DNA of 64,000 bases from Exiguobacterium sp018617385 (GCF_018617385.1 NZ_JACSKA010000001.1:620001-684000); one strand, 5' to 3'; shown: positions 47,176-56,740, counted from the first letter of the stretch. Notes: generated from the sequence alone by a model not told the origin. Made by a program: numbers and translations.

Positions 47176-47213
47176 TGATAACGTTTTCAATCGCAGCGTT
47201 TTCGGGGTATAAT
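47176..47213 (+). promoter_or_regulatory. hpf promoter region with cre-like motif
   Basis: The 47015-47321 interval has the csp terminator, then an AT-rich stretch with no gene. TATAAT lies at 47208-47213, overlapped by GGGTAT (47205-47210), a sigma-B-type -10; GTTTTC (47183-47188) could be its -35, although the 16-nt spacing is long. TGATAACGTTTTCA (47176-47189) matches the cre pattern. B. subtilis hpf is controlled by sigma-B and sigma-H. Confidence 0.4.
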
Positions 47214-47321
47214 ATGAGTGAGCCACCTGGTTCCCCTTTCTTTTTTAAGAAATGAAGCAGGAGATTCCGTCTCGTTCGACGAATCATTGGTTCAAGCGGT
47301 TATTTCTAAGGAGGAGTTCAG

Positions 47322-47885
47322 ATGATTTATAACATTCGCGGCGAAAACATTGAGGTCACACCAGCAATCAAAGACTATGTCGAGAAAAAGCTGGAGAAGT
47401 TGACTCGGTATTTCACAACTCCTACGGATGCACAGACGGCTTACGTCAACTTGAAAGTGTATAACGAGAAACAAAAAGTGGAAGTGACGATCCCGATGCC
47501 GAACTTGTTGCTCCGTGCTGAGGACATCAACCTCGACATGTATGCGGCAATCGACCTCGTCGTCGATAAATTGGAACGTCAAATCCGTAAACACAAAACG
47601 AAACTCAACCGTAAAGGACGCGGGAAAGAAGGTGGCGTCGGCGAGTACTTCAAGTCTTTAGAAGGACCTGATGATGCACCGGCCGTCTACGATGAGGACG
47701 AGGCAGAACTCGAACTCGTGCGGACGAAACGCTTCACGTTGAAACCGATGGACACGGAAGAGGCGATTCTTCAAATGGATATGCTCGGTCACAGCTTCTT
47801 CGTCTTCTCTGACGCAGAAACGGGCAACACGAACGTCGTCTACCGTCGTAAAGATGGGAAGTACGGCTTGATCGAACCTGAATAA
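47322..47885 (+). CDS. hpf: Ribosome hibernation promoting factor (long HPF)
   Basis: A 187-residue long-form HPF (YvyD). The N-terminal S30AE domain (1-100) has YNIRGENIEVTPAIKDYVEK and DINLDMYAAIDLVVDKLERQ, IRKHKTKL. After a linker the C-terminal dimerisation domain has VRTKRFTLKPMDTEEAILQM, MLGHSFFVFSDAETGNTNVV and YRRKDGKYGLIEPE. It dimerises ribosomes into inactive 100S particles in stationary phase. RBS AAGGAGG precedes ATG 47322. It lies upstream of secA as in B. subtilis. Confidence 0.96.
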   Translation: MIYNIRGENIEVTPAIKDYVEKKLEKLTRYFTTPTDAQTAYVNLKVYNEKQKVEVTIPMPNLLLRAEDINLDMYAAIDLVVDKLERQIRKHKTKLNRKGRGKEGGVGEYFKSLEGPDDAPAVYDEDEAELELVRTKRFTLKPMDTEEAILQMDMLGHSFFVFSDAETGNTNVVYRRKDGKYGLIEPE

Positions 47886-47899
47886 TATACATGACACTA

Positions 47900-47928
47900 C
47901 ACGACCTCCCGGCTTCGGGGGGTCGTTT
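47900..47928 (+). terminator. Terminator of hpf
   Basis: ACGACCTCCC/GGGGGTCGT-type stem with a short T run. Confidence 0.75.
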
Positions 47929-48024
47929 CCTTTTGCCTTTCCTTGAAAGGTGGCACCACTTCGGTTAAACTGTACATTAGGGAAAAAACATGCATTTTTT
48001 AGTGAGTGCAGAGGAGATATGAGT

Positions 48025-50547
48025 ATGGCGAACTTTTTGAAAGAGTTATTTGCTCCACAGAAACGAATGTTGAAAAAAGCAGAGAAAGCGGCCGACTTGA
48101 TCGAGTCGTTCGCCGAACCAATCAAGGCATTGTCCGACGAACAGCTTCAGGCGAAGACGGAAGAGTTCCGGGAACGTCTGGCGAAAGGCGAGACACTTGA
48201 CGACCTCTTGCCGGAGGCGTTCGCGGTCTGTCGTGAGGCATCGGAGCGTGTGCTCGGCATGCGTCATTACCGTGTCCAGCTCATCGGGGGCTATGTGCTC
48301 CATAACGGCGACATCGCTGAAATGAAAACCGGTGAAGGGAAGACGCTCGTCGCGACGCTTCCTGTCTACTTGAACGCGCTCACTGGCCGTGGCGTACACG
48401 TCGTAACGGTCAACGAATATTTGGCGAAACGAGATAAAGAACTCATGGAGCCGCTCTACTTCGCACTCGGTCTCTCGGTCGGCCTCAACGTGTCGAACAT
48501 GGACCGTGTCGAGAAACAGGCGGCCTACAACTGTGATATCACATATTCGACGAACAACGAGCTCGGATTCGACTACCTCCGTGACAACATGGTCCTTTAT
48601 AAGGAAGACCGTGTTCAACGCGAGCTCTACTACACGATCGTCGATGAAGTCGACTCGATTCTCGTCGATGAGGCGCGTACCCCGCTCATCATCTCGGGAT
48701 CGGCTCAAAAATCGACCGAACTCTACACGCGCGCGGATGCGTTCGTCCGTACGTTGAAAGAGGAAGACGATTATACGGTCGACGTGAAAACGAAATCGGT
48801 CCTCTTGACGGACCAAGGGGTCGACCTCGCCGAGAAGTTCTTCGGCATCGACAACCTGTTCGCAATCGAACACGTCGCCGTCAACCACCACGTCGGGCTT
48901 GCCCTTCGTGCGAACGCGGTCATGCATCACGATATCGACTATATGGTACGTGAGGGTCAAGTCATGATCATCGACCAATTCACGGGTCGTGTCATGGACG
49001 GACGCCGCTACTCGGAAGGTCTTCACCAGGCGATCGAGGCGAAAGAAGGTGTCGAGATTCAACGCGAATCGATGACGCTCGCGACGATCACGTATCAGAA
49101 CTACTTCCGGATGTACGAGAAGCTTGCCGGGATGACCGGTACGGCGAAGACAGAGGAAGAAGAGTTCCGTAACATCTACAACATGCAGGTCGTGACGATC
49201 CCGACGAACAAACCGATCCTTCGCGATGACAAGGCAGACCTTATCTTCAAATCGATGGAAGGCAAGTTCAAAGCCGTCGTCGAAGAGATTTCGGCAGTCC
49301 ACGCGACGGGACAACCGATCCTCGTCGGTACGGTCGCCGTCGAGACGTCTGAATACTTGAGCAAGCTCTTGACGAAGAAGAAGATTCGTCACGATGTCTT
49401 GAACGCGAAGAACCACGCCCGTGAGGCGGAAATCATCGAGAACGCCGGTCAAAAAGGTTCCGTCACGATTGCGACGAACATGGCCGGTCGTGGTACCGAC
49501 ATCAAGCTCGGAGAAGGTGTCATCGACCTTGGTGGTCTTTACATCATCGGGACAGAGCGTCACGAGTCACGCCGGATCGATAACCAGCTCCGTGGTCGTG
49601 CGGGTCGTCAAGGGGACCCGGGTAAATCCCAGTTCTACTTGTCACTCGAAGACGAGCTCATGCGTCGCTTCGGAACGGATAGCCTCCAAAGCATGATGGA
49701 GCGACTCGGGATGGATGACACGCAACCGATTGAGAGCCGCATGGTCTCAAAAGCGGTCGAGTCAGCACAAAAACGTGTCGAAGGAAACAACTACGATGCG
49801 CGGAAGCAGCTTCTCGGTTACGACAACGTCATGGCCGACCAACGGAAGGTCATGTATAAGGACCGCTCGAGCATCCTCGAGAACGAGTCGGTCACGGATA
49901 TCGTCCGTTCGATGATGGCGCAGACGGTCGAACTCGGTGTCGGCCAATACACGCCGATCGAACTCGTACCGGAAGAATGGAACATCGACGAGCTCGCGCA
50001 CTGGGCCAACCAGACGCTCGCGCTCGAGAAGACGGTCGAAGGCAAAGACTTCTACGGCAAAGAGCGTGAAGAAATCATCGAGCTTCTCATGGAGCGCGTG
50101 AACGAGCAGTACGAGGCGAAACGTGAACTCGCGCCGCCGGAACGCTTCAACGAGTTCGAGAAGATCATCGTACTCCGTGCCGTCGACTCGCACTGGATGT
50201 CTCATATCGACCATATGGACCAGTTGCGTCAAGGGATTCATCTCCGCGCCTACGGACAGAATGATCCGCTTCGTGAGTACCAAGCGGAAGGGATCAACAT
50301 GTTCGATGCGATGAACGCGGCGATCTCAGAAGAAGTGACAGGCTTCGTCCTTCGCGCCGAAGTCGGGGACAACCTCCGCCGCGAGAAAGTCGTCGAAGAG
50401 GAAGTCGCCGTCTCAGGCAAGAGCGATGCGCCGGTCAAGAAAAAGCCGGTCCGTCGTTCGAAAGAAGACAGCATCGGCCGGAACGACCCATGCTGGTGCG
50501 GTTCGGGTAAGAAGTTCAAGAACTGTCACGGTAGACAACAGGCTTAA
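48025..50547 (+). CDS. secA: Preprotein translocase ATPase SecA
   Basis: An 840-residue SecA. Walker A is MKTGEGKTLVATLP, followed by VNEYLAKRD; Walker B is TIVDEVDSILVDEARTPLII; then FRMYEKLAGMTGTAKTEEEE, TNMAGRGTDIKLGEGV and the arginine fingers in RGRAGRQGDPG. The C-terminal zinc motif CWCGSGKKFKNCHG binds SecB-like partners or phospholipid. It powers export through SecYEG. The start is ATG 48025, 7 nt after GAGGAGAT; ATG 48019 is too near the RBS. Confidence 0.98.
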   Translation: MANFLKELFAPQKRMLKKAEKAADLIESFAEPIKALSDEQLQAKTEEFRERLAKGETLDDLLPEAFAVCREASERVLGMRHYRVQLIGGYVLHNGDIAEMKTGEGKTLVATLPVYLNALTGRGVHVVTVNEYLAKRDKELMEPLYFALGLSVGLNVSNMDRVEKQAAYNCDITYSTNNELGFDYLRDNMVLYKEDRVQRELYYTIVDEVDSILVDEARTPLIISGSAQKSTELYTRADAFVRTLKEEDDYTVDVKTKSVLLTDQGVDLAEKFFGIDNLFAIEHVAVNHHVGLALRANAVMHHDIDYMVREGQVMIIDQFTGRVMDGRRYSEGLHQAIEAKEGVEIQRESMTLATITYQNYFRMYEKLAGMTGTAKTEEEEFRNIYNMQVVTIPTNKPILRDDKADLIFKSMEGKFKAVVEEISAVHATGQPILVGTVAVETSEYLSKLLTKKKIRHDVLNAKNHAREAEIIENAGQKGSVTIATNMAGRGTDIKLGEGVIDLGGLYIIGTERHESRRIDNQLRGRAGRQGDPGKSQFYLSLEDELMRRFGTDSLQSMMERLGMDDTQPIESRMVSKAVESAQKRVEGNNYDARKQLLGYDNVMADQRKVMYKDRSSILENESVTDIVRSMMAQTVELGVGQYTPIELVPEEWNIDELAHWANQTLALEKTVEGKDFYGKEREEIIELLMERVNEQYEAKRELAPPERFNEFEKIIVLRAVDSHWMSHIDHMDQLRQGIHLRAYGQNDPLREYQAEGINMFDAMNAAISEEVTGFVLRAEVGDNLRREKVVEEEVAVSGKSDAPVKKKPVRRSKEDSIGRNDPCWCGSGKKFKNCHGRQQA

Positions 50548-50552
50548 TTATT

Positions 50553-50578
50553 GAAGAGGCGGGTCCGCTCGCCTCTTT
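50553..50578 (+). terminator. Hairpin/weak terminator between secA and prfB
   Basis: AAGAGGCG pairs with CGCCTCTT; the T tract is short. Confidence 0.5.
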
Positions 50579-50601
50579 CCTACGGAAAGGTGAATCACAC
50601 T

Positions 50602-51702
50602 ATGGAAATTTCAGATATTCGGAACGAACTAGAGGCGATGGCGAAACGCCTCGAGAATTACAGAGCGTCTCTCAACTTGACAGAGAAGGAAGCACGCATC
50701 GCCGAGCTCGAGAACGAGATGACGTATCCTGACTTCTGGGACAACCAGGAGAAGGCACAAAAGGTCATCGACGAGTCAAACGGTCTCAAAGCGATGGTCG
50801 ACAAGTATCAAGACCTCGCGAACCAACATGAGGACGGCGAAGTGACGCTCGAACTCATCAAGGAAGAGCCGGACGCCGAGATGCAAGAAGAGCTCGGGGA
50901 ATCGATTCAAGCGCTCAAGAAGGAGTTTGACGACTTCGAACTCGAGATCCTCTTGAACGGACCGTACGATGCGAACAACGCCATCCTCGAATTGCACCCG
51001 GGTGCGGGCGGTACCGAGTCACAGGATTGGGCATCGATGCTCCTTCGGATGTATCAACGTTTCGCCGACAAACAAGGCTGGAAAGTCGAGACGGTCGATT
51101 ACCTTCCAGGTGAAGAGGCGGGCGTCAAGTCGGTCACGCTCCGCATCGTCGGTCATAACGCGTACGGCTACTTGAAGGCGGAGAAAGGGATCCACCGGTT
51201 GGTCCGTATCTCGCCGTTCGACTCGTCAGGCCGTCGTCACACGTCGTTCGTGTCATGTGACGTCATGCCGGAATTCGATGACGACATCGAGATCGAAGTA
51301 CGGACAGAAGACCTCCGCATCGACACGTATCGCGCGTCAGGTGCCGGCGGTCAGCACATCAACACGACGGACTCTGCCGTCCGGATCACACACGTGCCGA
51401 CGGGCGTCGTCGTGTCATGTCAGACCGAGCGCTCACAGATCAAGAACCGTGAGTCGGCGATGAAGATGTTGAAAGCGAAATTGTACCAACGCGAACTCGA
51501 CGAGCAGCAACGAAAACTCGACGAGATCCGTGGGGAGAAGACGGACATCGGTTGGGGTAGCCAAATCCGTTCGTACGTCTTCCACCCGTACTCGATGGTC
51601 AAAGACCACCGGACGAACCATGAAGTCGGAAACACGAGTGGGGTCATGGACGGGGATGTCATGCCGTTCATCGATGCCTACCTTCGTAAAACAAATATGT
51701 GA
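50602..51702 (+). CDS. prfB: Peptide chain release factor 2, uninterrupted
   Basis: A 366-residue RF2, reading UGA and UAA stops. The stop-recognition SPF motif is in HRLVRISPFDSSGRRHTSF, the catalytic GGQ in RASGAGGQHINTTDSAVRI, and domain 4 follows to MKMLKAKLYQREL. The N-terminal domain begins MEISDIRNELEAMAKRLENY. The usual in-frame UGA with +1 frameshift near codon 25 is missing; the frame is continuous through SLNLTEKEARIAELE. The start is ATG 50602 after GGAAAGGTG. Directly follows secA. Confidence 0.97.
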   Translation: MEISDIRNELEAMAKRLENYRASLNLTEKEARIAELENEMTYPDFWDNQEKAQKVIDESNGLKAMVDKYQDLANQHEDGEVTLELIKEEPDAEMQEELGESIQALKKEFDDFELEILLNGPYDANNAILELHPGAGGTESQDWASMLLRMYQRFADKQGWKVETVDYLPGEEAGVKSVTLRIVGHNAYGYLKAEKGIHRLVRISPFDSSGRRHTSFVSCDVMPEFDDDIEIEVRTEDLRIDTYRASGAGGQHINTTDSAVRITHVPTGVVVSCQTERSQIKNRESAMKMLKAKLYQRELDEQQRKLDEIRGEKTDIGWGSQIRSYVFHPYSMVKDHRTNHEVGNTSGVMDGDVMPFIDAYLRKTNM

Positions 51703-51763
51703 TGCATGTGGCTCAAAGACACCCGTCTTTGGGCCATGTTGTGTGTAAAGGAGACTTTCTTTA

Positions 51764-52621
51764 ATGAAGCAAATCGTCAAAGACTATCTGTATTTGTTGA
51801 CCGGCTCGGTGTTCGTCGCCTCAGCCTTCAGTCTTTTTCTGTTGCCAAATAATCTGGCATCGGGCGGGGTGAGCGGGATCTCGGTCATCACGTATGAATT
51901 GTTCGGTATCTCGCCGGGGGCGTTCCAGCTCGTGGCGAACGTGTTACTTTTGATTATCGGGTGGGCCATCCTCGGACTCGGCTTCGGGGTGAAGTCGCTC
52001 GTCGGCTCCATCTTCTTACCGGGTGTCATTCTGTTCTACGAGGCAATCGATGCCGGTGCGGCCGTGGACGATACGCTCCTCGCGGCCATCTTCGGTGGTG
52101 TCGGTGTCGGGGTCGGACTCGGGCTCATCTTCCGGGGACGCGCCTCGACTGGTGGGATGGACTTGATCGCGCAAATCTTACATAAGTTCACGCACATCCC
52201 GCTCTATCTCTGTATCGCCATCCTCGATGGCATGGTCGTCTTGACCGCGGCCTTGACGTTCTCGTTCACGACCGGACTCTATGCACTTATCGCATTATTC
52301 ATCACGGTCAAGATGATCGACTTCGTCCAGCTCGGGTTCACACAGGACAAGATGGCTTACGTCATCTCGGAGAAGCGGGACTTCATCGTCCGGGCCGTCT
52401 TCGAGGAGCTTGACCGCGGTGCGACAGAGATCCAGGCGATTGGGGCGTATTCACGTCTCGATCGTCCGATGCTCATGATTGTCGTCCGACAGAGCGAGGT
52501 GAGTCGATTGAAGGAAATCATCCGTCGGATTGACCCGGAGGCATTCCTTGTCTTCAGTGAGGCACATGAGGTGCTAGGACAAGGGTTTACGTCCGATAAG
52601 CGTTACATCAACGTACCGTAA
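51764..52621 (+). CDS. YitT family membrane protein (DUF2179), copy 3
   Basis: A 285-residue YitT-type protein: FLLPNNLASGGVSGISVITY, LLIIGWAILGLGFGVKSLVG, GLGLIFRGRASTGGMDLIAQ in the membrane region, and MAYVISEKRDFIVRAVFEEL, IQAIGAYSRLDRPMLMIVV in the C-terminal DUF2179 domain. It is more distant from copies 1 and 2 than these are from each other. It follows prfB, the position of a YitT-like gene (yvjA) in B. subtilis. The start is ATG 51764, 15 nt after AAAGGAGA. Confidence 0.87.
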   Translation: MKQIVKDYLYLLTGSVFVASAFSLFLLPNNLASGGVSGISVITYELFGISPGAFQLVANVLLLIIGWAILGLGFGVKSLVGSIFLPGVILFYEAIDAGAAVDDTLLAAIFGGVGVGVGLGLIFRGRASTGGMDLIAQILHKFTHIPLYLCIAILDGMVVLTAALTFSFTTGLYALIALFITVKMIDFVQLGFTQDKMAYVISEKRDFIVRAVFEELDRGATEIQAIGAYSRLDRPMLMIVVRQSEVSRLKEIIRRIDPEAFLVFSEAHEVLGQGFTSDKRYINVP

Positions 52622-52729
52622 GTTGTGGAATCTTTGTGTACTTTTCGTGAGATTAGGTTAGAAAGCATACGTTAACGGCTATAATGGTAAATGTAGGTCA
52701 TTTCTACAACTTAGGAGGGGAACGTGGTT

Positions 52730-53065
52730 ATGAAAAAATGGATGATGGCCATCGGCCTCGGCGCCATGCTGACACTCGGCGCATGTGGCGGCGGTGAAGA
52801 AGAGGACACGTCGAGCAACGGGGATTCGGGCTCGAACACGGCATCGGTTGACGCGGAAGCGGTATACGCACAAAACTGTGCGGCATGTCACGGTGCGAAC
52901 CTTGAAGGAATGAGTGGTCCGTCACTCGAGCAAGTCGGTGCTCGTCTGTCGGCAGAAGAGATTGAAAACGTCATTCGAAACGGTCAAGGCGCGATGCCTG
53001 CGAACGTCCTCGAAGATGATGAAGAAATCACAGCGGTCGCTGCTTGGCTCGCTGAGAAAAAATAA
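52730..53065 (+). CDS. cccB: Cytochrome c-551 lipoprotein CccB
   Basis: A 111-residue membrane-anchored c-type cytochrome. The lipoprotein signal MKKWMMAIGLGAMLTLGACG ends in a lipobox Cys (residue 19), followed by a Gly/Glu/Ser linker. The heme-binding motif is AQNCAACHGANLEG, and the axial methionine is in GAMPANVL. It passes electrons in the respiratory chain outside the membrane. The start is ATG 52730 after GGAGGGGAAC. A terminator follows at 53074-53107. Confidence 0.94.
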   Translation: MKKWMMAIGLGAMLTLGACGGGEEEDTSSNGDSGSNTASVDAEAVYAQNCAACHGANLEGMSGPSLEQVGARLSAEEIENVIRNGQGAMPANVLEDDEEITAVAAWLAEKK

Positions 53066-53073
53066 GACAGAGA

Positions 53074-53107
53074 AGCATGAGGTGGAGTATACCTCATGCT
53101 TTTTTGT
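53074..53107 (+). terminator. Terminator of cccB
   Basis: AGCATGAGGT/ACCTCATGCT stem with seven-nt loop and T run. Confidence 0.92.
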
Positions 53108-53177
53108 TTTGGGTGTTAAGGCTTAGGGAATTATGGTTAAGGTAACAGGAAACATAATGGAAATGGAGTGATGACAA

Positions 53178-54785
53178 TTGAAGACGAAACTGATTGACTG
53201 GCCGACTTTTATCGGCTCGTTTGTCTTACTGTTAGGGGTGACGTTACCGCTCATCTTCTTCCCGGAGACCGGTAAGGCATGGGTCGGCGCGGCGAACGAA
53301 TACATGACCTCTAACTTCGGCATGTTGTACTTAGCGATGGGCTTAGGTGCATTCGGATTTTTGATCTTTATTGCCTTCAGTAAGAATGGTCACATCAAAT
53401 TAGGTCGTGAAGATGAAGAACCCGAATTTAGTACGTTCTCATGGGCGGCGATGTTGTTTGCTGCCGGCATCGGGTCCAGTATCCTCTATTGGTCGGTCAT
53501 CGAATGGGTCTATTACTATGAAGGGCCACCGTTCGGGCTGACACCGGAGTCGCCGGAAGCCATCCAATGGTCGACGGCCTACGGCATGTTCCACTGGGGA
53601 CCCATTGCCTGGGCAATCTATACGTTACCGGCATTGCCGATCGCCTATTTCTTTTACGTCCGGAAGAAATCCGTTTTAAAGGTAAGTGAAGCGGTACGTC
53701 CCGTCATCGGAAAATGGGCGGATGGCCCCCTCGGTAAATTGATTGATATCTTATTCATCTTTGGATTATTAGGTGGTGCCGGCACGACGCTTGCCCTCGG
53801 TACTCCGATGATTGCCGAAGGGGTCAACGAACTGACGGGGATCCCCGTCACGCTCGGGATGCAGGCCGTCATCATGTTGATTTGTACGGTCATCTTCGCC
53901 GTCAGCTCCTACATTGGACTGAAGGGTGGCATCAAAGTACTCAGTGACTTGAACATCTGGCTCGCCCTAGGGATCTTGACGTTCGTCTTCATCTTCGGTC
54001 CGACTCGCTTCATATTAGAAACGACGTTCAATGGGGTCGGGATTGTCATGGACAACTTCTTCCGGATGGCGACGTGGATGGAGCCGTTCGGTGACTTTGG
54101 TGGCTTCACGTCGACGGGGTTCCCGGAATCGTGGACGGTGTTCTATTGGGCATGGTGGCTCGTCTATGCACCGTTCGTCGGATTGTTCGTTGCCCGGATC
54201 TCACGCGGCCGTACGATTCGGAATATGATCTTTGGGACGATGGTGTATGGGACGCTCGGATGTATCCTGTTCTTCGGGATTCTCGGGAACTATGGGCTCT
54301 ACCTTCACTTGAGCGGCACGTTCGATGTCGTCGGATATATGGCGGCGAACGGACCTGCACCGACAATCATCGCCATCATCAGCCAGTTGCCGTTCGGGAA
54401 AGTCGTCGTCGGCGTCTTCACGCTTCTCGCCATCATCTTCTTGGCGACGACGTTCGATTCATCGTCTTATATCTTGGCGTCGGTCACGCAAAAACATGTC
54501 GAGGACGAGCCGATTGTCTGGAACCGTCTCTTCTGGGCGTTCGCGCTCGCGATCATGCCGCTCACGCTCATGTTCCTCGGCGGACTAGATACGCTCCAAA
54601 CGGCGAGTATCGTCGGTGGATTCCCACTCATCTTCATCATGTTCCTCCTGGCATGGTCGTTCGTCCGCGTATCCAGCCGGGATATCCGGGCTTCCGATGA
54701 CTATGAATCCTCTACGATTCACATCAAGTATCGAAAACGCAAAAAGTCACCGTTCGATGCACTAAAAGAAAAACCACACGACTAA
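53178..54785 (+). CDS. BCCT family compatible-solute transporter (OpuD-like)
   Basis: A 535-residue betaine/carnitine/choline transporter with twelve membrane segments. The substrate-site signature is in SSILYWSVIEWVYYYEGPPF and WAIYTLPALPIAYFFYVRKK, and helix 8 has WTVFYWAWWLVYAPFVGLFV and ARISRGRTIRNMI, both typical of BCCT. The glycine-betaine box pattern suggests sodium-coupled osmolyte uptake; the exact substrate is not settled. The start appears to be TTG 53178, 9 nt after GGAG; the ATG at 53171 is out of frame. Confidence 0.92.
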   Translation: MKTKLIDWPTFIGSFVLLLGVTLPLIFFPETGKAWVGAANEYMTSNFGMLYLAMGLGAFGFLIFIAFSKNGHIKLGREDEEPEFSTFSWAAMLFAAGIGSSILYWSVIEWVYYYEGPPFGLTPESPEAIQWSTAYGMFHWGPIAWAIYTLPALPIAYFFYVRKKSVLKVSEAVRPVIGKWADGPLGKLIDILFIFGLLGGAGTTLALGTPMIAEGVNELTGIPVTLGMQAVIMLICTVIFAVSSYIGLKGGIKVLSDLNIWLALGILTFVFIFGPTRFILETTFNGVGIVMDNFFRMATWMEPFGDFGGFTSTGFPESWTVFYWAWWLVYAPFVGLFVARISRGRTIRNMIFGTMVYGTLGCILFFGILGNYGLYLHLSGTFDVVGYMAANGPAPTIIAIISQLPFGKVVVGVFTLLAIIFLATTFDSSSYILASVTQKHVEDEPIVWNRLFWAFALAIMPLTLMFLGGLDTLQTASIVGGFPLIFIMFLLAWSFVRVSSRDIRASDDYESSTIHIKYRKRKKSPFDALKEKPHD

Positions 54786-54798
54786 ATGTGTCTGAATG

Positions 54799-54830
54799 AT
54801 GAAGGGTGTTCCTCAGGGAGCACCCTTTTG
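54799..54830 (+). terminator. Terminator of BCCT gene
   Basis: AAGGGTGTTCC/GGAGCACCCTT stem with loop and T residues. Confidence 0.85.
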
Positions 54831-55137
54831 AAGTGCGGTTTCAACATTCTCTGGGAGATTAAGAAAGCGAGGTTCTTCGCGACATTTTCACACCGAACTC
54901 AATCGAACTGAAACAATCCTGTAATGGTGTTTTAAAAGTCGGATTGATATAATTGTAGTCGCTTCAACTATGCCCTAGATGATTTTTTGACCAGGCGAAT
55001 ATAAAAAAACGACACCTTGACAGGGGGAGTCGTTTCCTGTAAAAAAGACTCTAGGCGAAATATACAGTAACTAAAACAATTGATTCAAATTCGTCATAGA
55101 TGCTTAAAAATATTTTAAAAAGGGTAGGGAATACGTT
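54831..55137 (+). promoter_or_regulatory. ftsE upstream region
   Basis: About 310 nt with no gene. A TATAAT box lies at about 54946-54951 (GATTGATATAATTG). A hairpin AAACGAC/GTCGTTT extended by CC/GG lies at 55007-55036, within the putative ftsE leader of nearly 180 nt. The T tract after it is short, so it may be a leaky terminator or leader structure. AT-rich sequence follows to the AGGGTAGGG RBS. Confidence 0.4.
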
Positions 55138-55824
55138 ATGATCTCGATGCAAAAAGTCAGTAAAGTATATCCGAACGGCGTCGTCGCCATGGATGACCTC
55201 GATCTAGAGATTCGCGACGGCGAGTTCCTTTATGTCGTCGGGCCTTCCGGTGCCGGGAAGTCGACGTTCATGAAGATGATTTATCGTGAGGAGAAACCGA
55301 CAGCCGGTCAGTTGTTGATTGACGGACTCGATGTCGGAAAAATTAAAGACCGCCATGTACCGAAGCTACGCCGTCAACTCGGCGTCATCTTCCAAGACTT
55401 CAAATTGTTGCCGTCACTTACGGTATACGAGAACGTTGCGTTCGCATTAGAAGTTGTAGGAGCGGACACGTCGTCCATTCGGAAGCAAGTCATGGATGTG
55501 TTGAACCTTGTCGGATTGAAGAACAAGGCGCGCAACTATCCGGACGAACTATCAGGTGGAGAACAGCAGCGTGTCTCGATCGCCCGAGCAATCGTCAATA
55601 AACCAAAATTGATCATCGCCGATGAGCCGACAGGGAACTTAGACCCGGAGACGGCATGGGGCATCATGGAAGTGTTTGAAGAGATTCACCGCCGCGGAGC
55701 GACAATCGTCATGGCGACACACAACCGTGACATCGTCGATAAGATTCGTCACCGCGTCATCGCGATTGAGAACGGGAAAGTCGTGCGCGATGAAGAGAAA
55801 GGAGCATATGGCTATGATATTTAA
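55138..55824 (+). CDS. ftsE: Cell division ABC transporter ATPase FtsE
   Basis: A 228-residue ABC ATPase. Walker A is VGPSGAGKSTFMKM, the Q loop is LGVIFQDFKLLPSLTVYENV, the signature is LSGGEQQRVSIARAIVN, Walker B is LIIADEPTGNLDPETAW, and the switch histidine is in MATHNRDIVD. With FtsX it transmits ATP hydrolysis to an external peptidoglycan hydrolase. It overlaps ftsX by 11 nt. Confidence 0.97.
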   Translation: MISMQKVSKVYPNGVVAMDDLDLEIRDGEFLYVVGPSGAGKSTFMKMIYREEKPTAGQLLIDGLDVGKIKDRHVPKLRRQLGVIFQDFKLLPSLTVYENVAFALEVVGADTSSIRKQVMDVLNLVGLKNKARNYPDELSGGEQQRVSIARAIVNKPKLIIADEPTGNLDPETAWGIMEVFEEIHRRGATIVMATHNRDIVDKIRHRVIAIENGKVVRDEEKGAYGYDI

Positions 55825-56716
55825 GACTGGATTGCGCCATTTGCGCGAAGGGTTCAAAGGAACACTTCGGAATGGATGGATGTCGTTCGCGGCCATCAGT
55901 GCCGTGACCATTACGTTGCTACTTGTCGGTGTGTTCGCACTCGTCATGTTCAACGTCAATGAAATTTCAGATAACGTCGAAAATGATGTCGAGATTCAAG
56001 TGTTCATCACCCGTACAGCGGACGAGAACTCCGTTGAGAAACTCGGAGAGAACATTGAACAGGTGCCGGGCGTCTCGACGGTCACGTTCAGCTCGAAAGA
56101 AGATGAGCTAGCGAAGTTCCAAGACCAGCTCGGTGATGATGCGGCCGCATACGGAACGGTAGAGAAAGACAACCCGCTTCACGCCCGCTATATCGTCAAA
56201 GCGCAAGACCCGACAGAACTAGAGGAAGTGGCCAAATCGGTCGGTTCACTCGATAATGTGGACGACGTGAAATACGGGAAAGACTACATCGATAAAATGT
56301 TTGCCTTCTTCAACGGGATTCGCATCGGTGGACTCGCGTTGATCGTCGGTTTGACATTGATGGCGATGTTCTTGATCTCGAATACGATTAAAATGACAAT
56401 CTTCTCGCGTCGCCGTGAGATTGAAATCATGCGTCTCGTCGGAGCGAAGAACAGCTTCATCCGCTGGCCGTTCTTCATCGAAGGATTGCTCCTCGGAATG
56501 CTTGGGGCTCTCGTCCCGATTCTTGTCATTTATTTCGGATATGACGTCGCATATAGTGCTTTACAACCATCGCTTGATCAATTGAATAGTGATATATTTA
56601 AGTTGATTGATCCATCGACGCTAACAGTCCAAGTATCGCTCGTCTTGCTTGCACTCGGTGCGTTCATCGGAATCTGGGGATCGACGACATCGCTCGGTCG
56701 CTTCTTGAAAATCTAA
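55814..56716 (+). CDS. ftsX: Cell division permease FtsX
   Basis: A 300-residue FtsX. A first membrane helix at about 21-45 is followed by an extracellular loop (about 50-165) containing VEIQVFITRTADENSVEKLG and KQVPGVSTVTFSSKED-like elements, then three C-terminal helices with SNTIKMTIFSRRREIEIMRL, VGAKNSFIRWPFFIEGLLLG and the last LGAFIGIWGS segment. The loop contacts the hydrolase, here likely the next gene. The start is ATG 55814, 9 nt after AAAGGAG; ATG 55808 is closer to the RBS. Confidence 0.95.
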   Translation: MIFKTGLRHLREGFKGTLRNGWMSFAAISAVTITLLLVGVFALVMFNVNEISDNVENDVEIQVFITRTADENSVEKLGENIEQVPGVSTVTFSSKEDELAKFQDQLGDDAAAYGTVEKDNPLHARYIVKAQDPTELEEVAKSVGSLDNVDDVKYGKDYIDKMFAFFNGIRIGGLALIVGLTLMAMFLISNTIKMTIFSRRREIEIMRLVGAKNSFIRWPFFIEGLLLGMLGALVPILVIYFGYDVAYSALQPSLDQLNSDIFKLIDPSTLTVQVSLVLLALGAFIGIWGSTTSLGRFLKI

Positions 56717-56740
56717 CTTAAATTAAGGAGGAGTTGGCGG

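Noticed and set aside
48046..49563. 505-codon open frame on the minus strand within secA
   Set aside because: It is antisense to a fully conserved secA. Its composition (many Val, Asp, Arg) is what the complement of secA codons produces, and no RBS or family pattern is seen.
51710..51735. Hairpin after prfB (GGCTCAAAGAC with its inverse)
   Set aside because: It has no T tract, so it is not listed as a terminator. It may be a processing or stability element.
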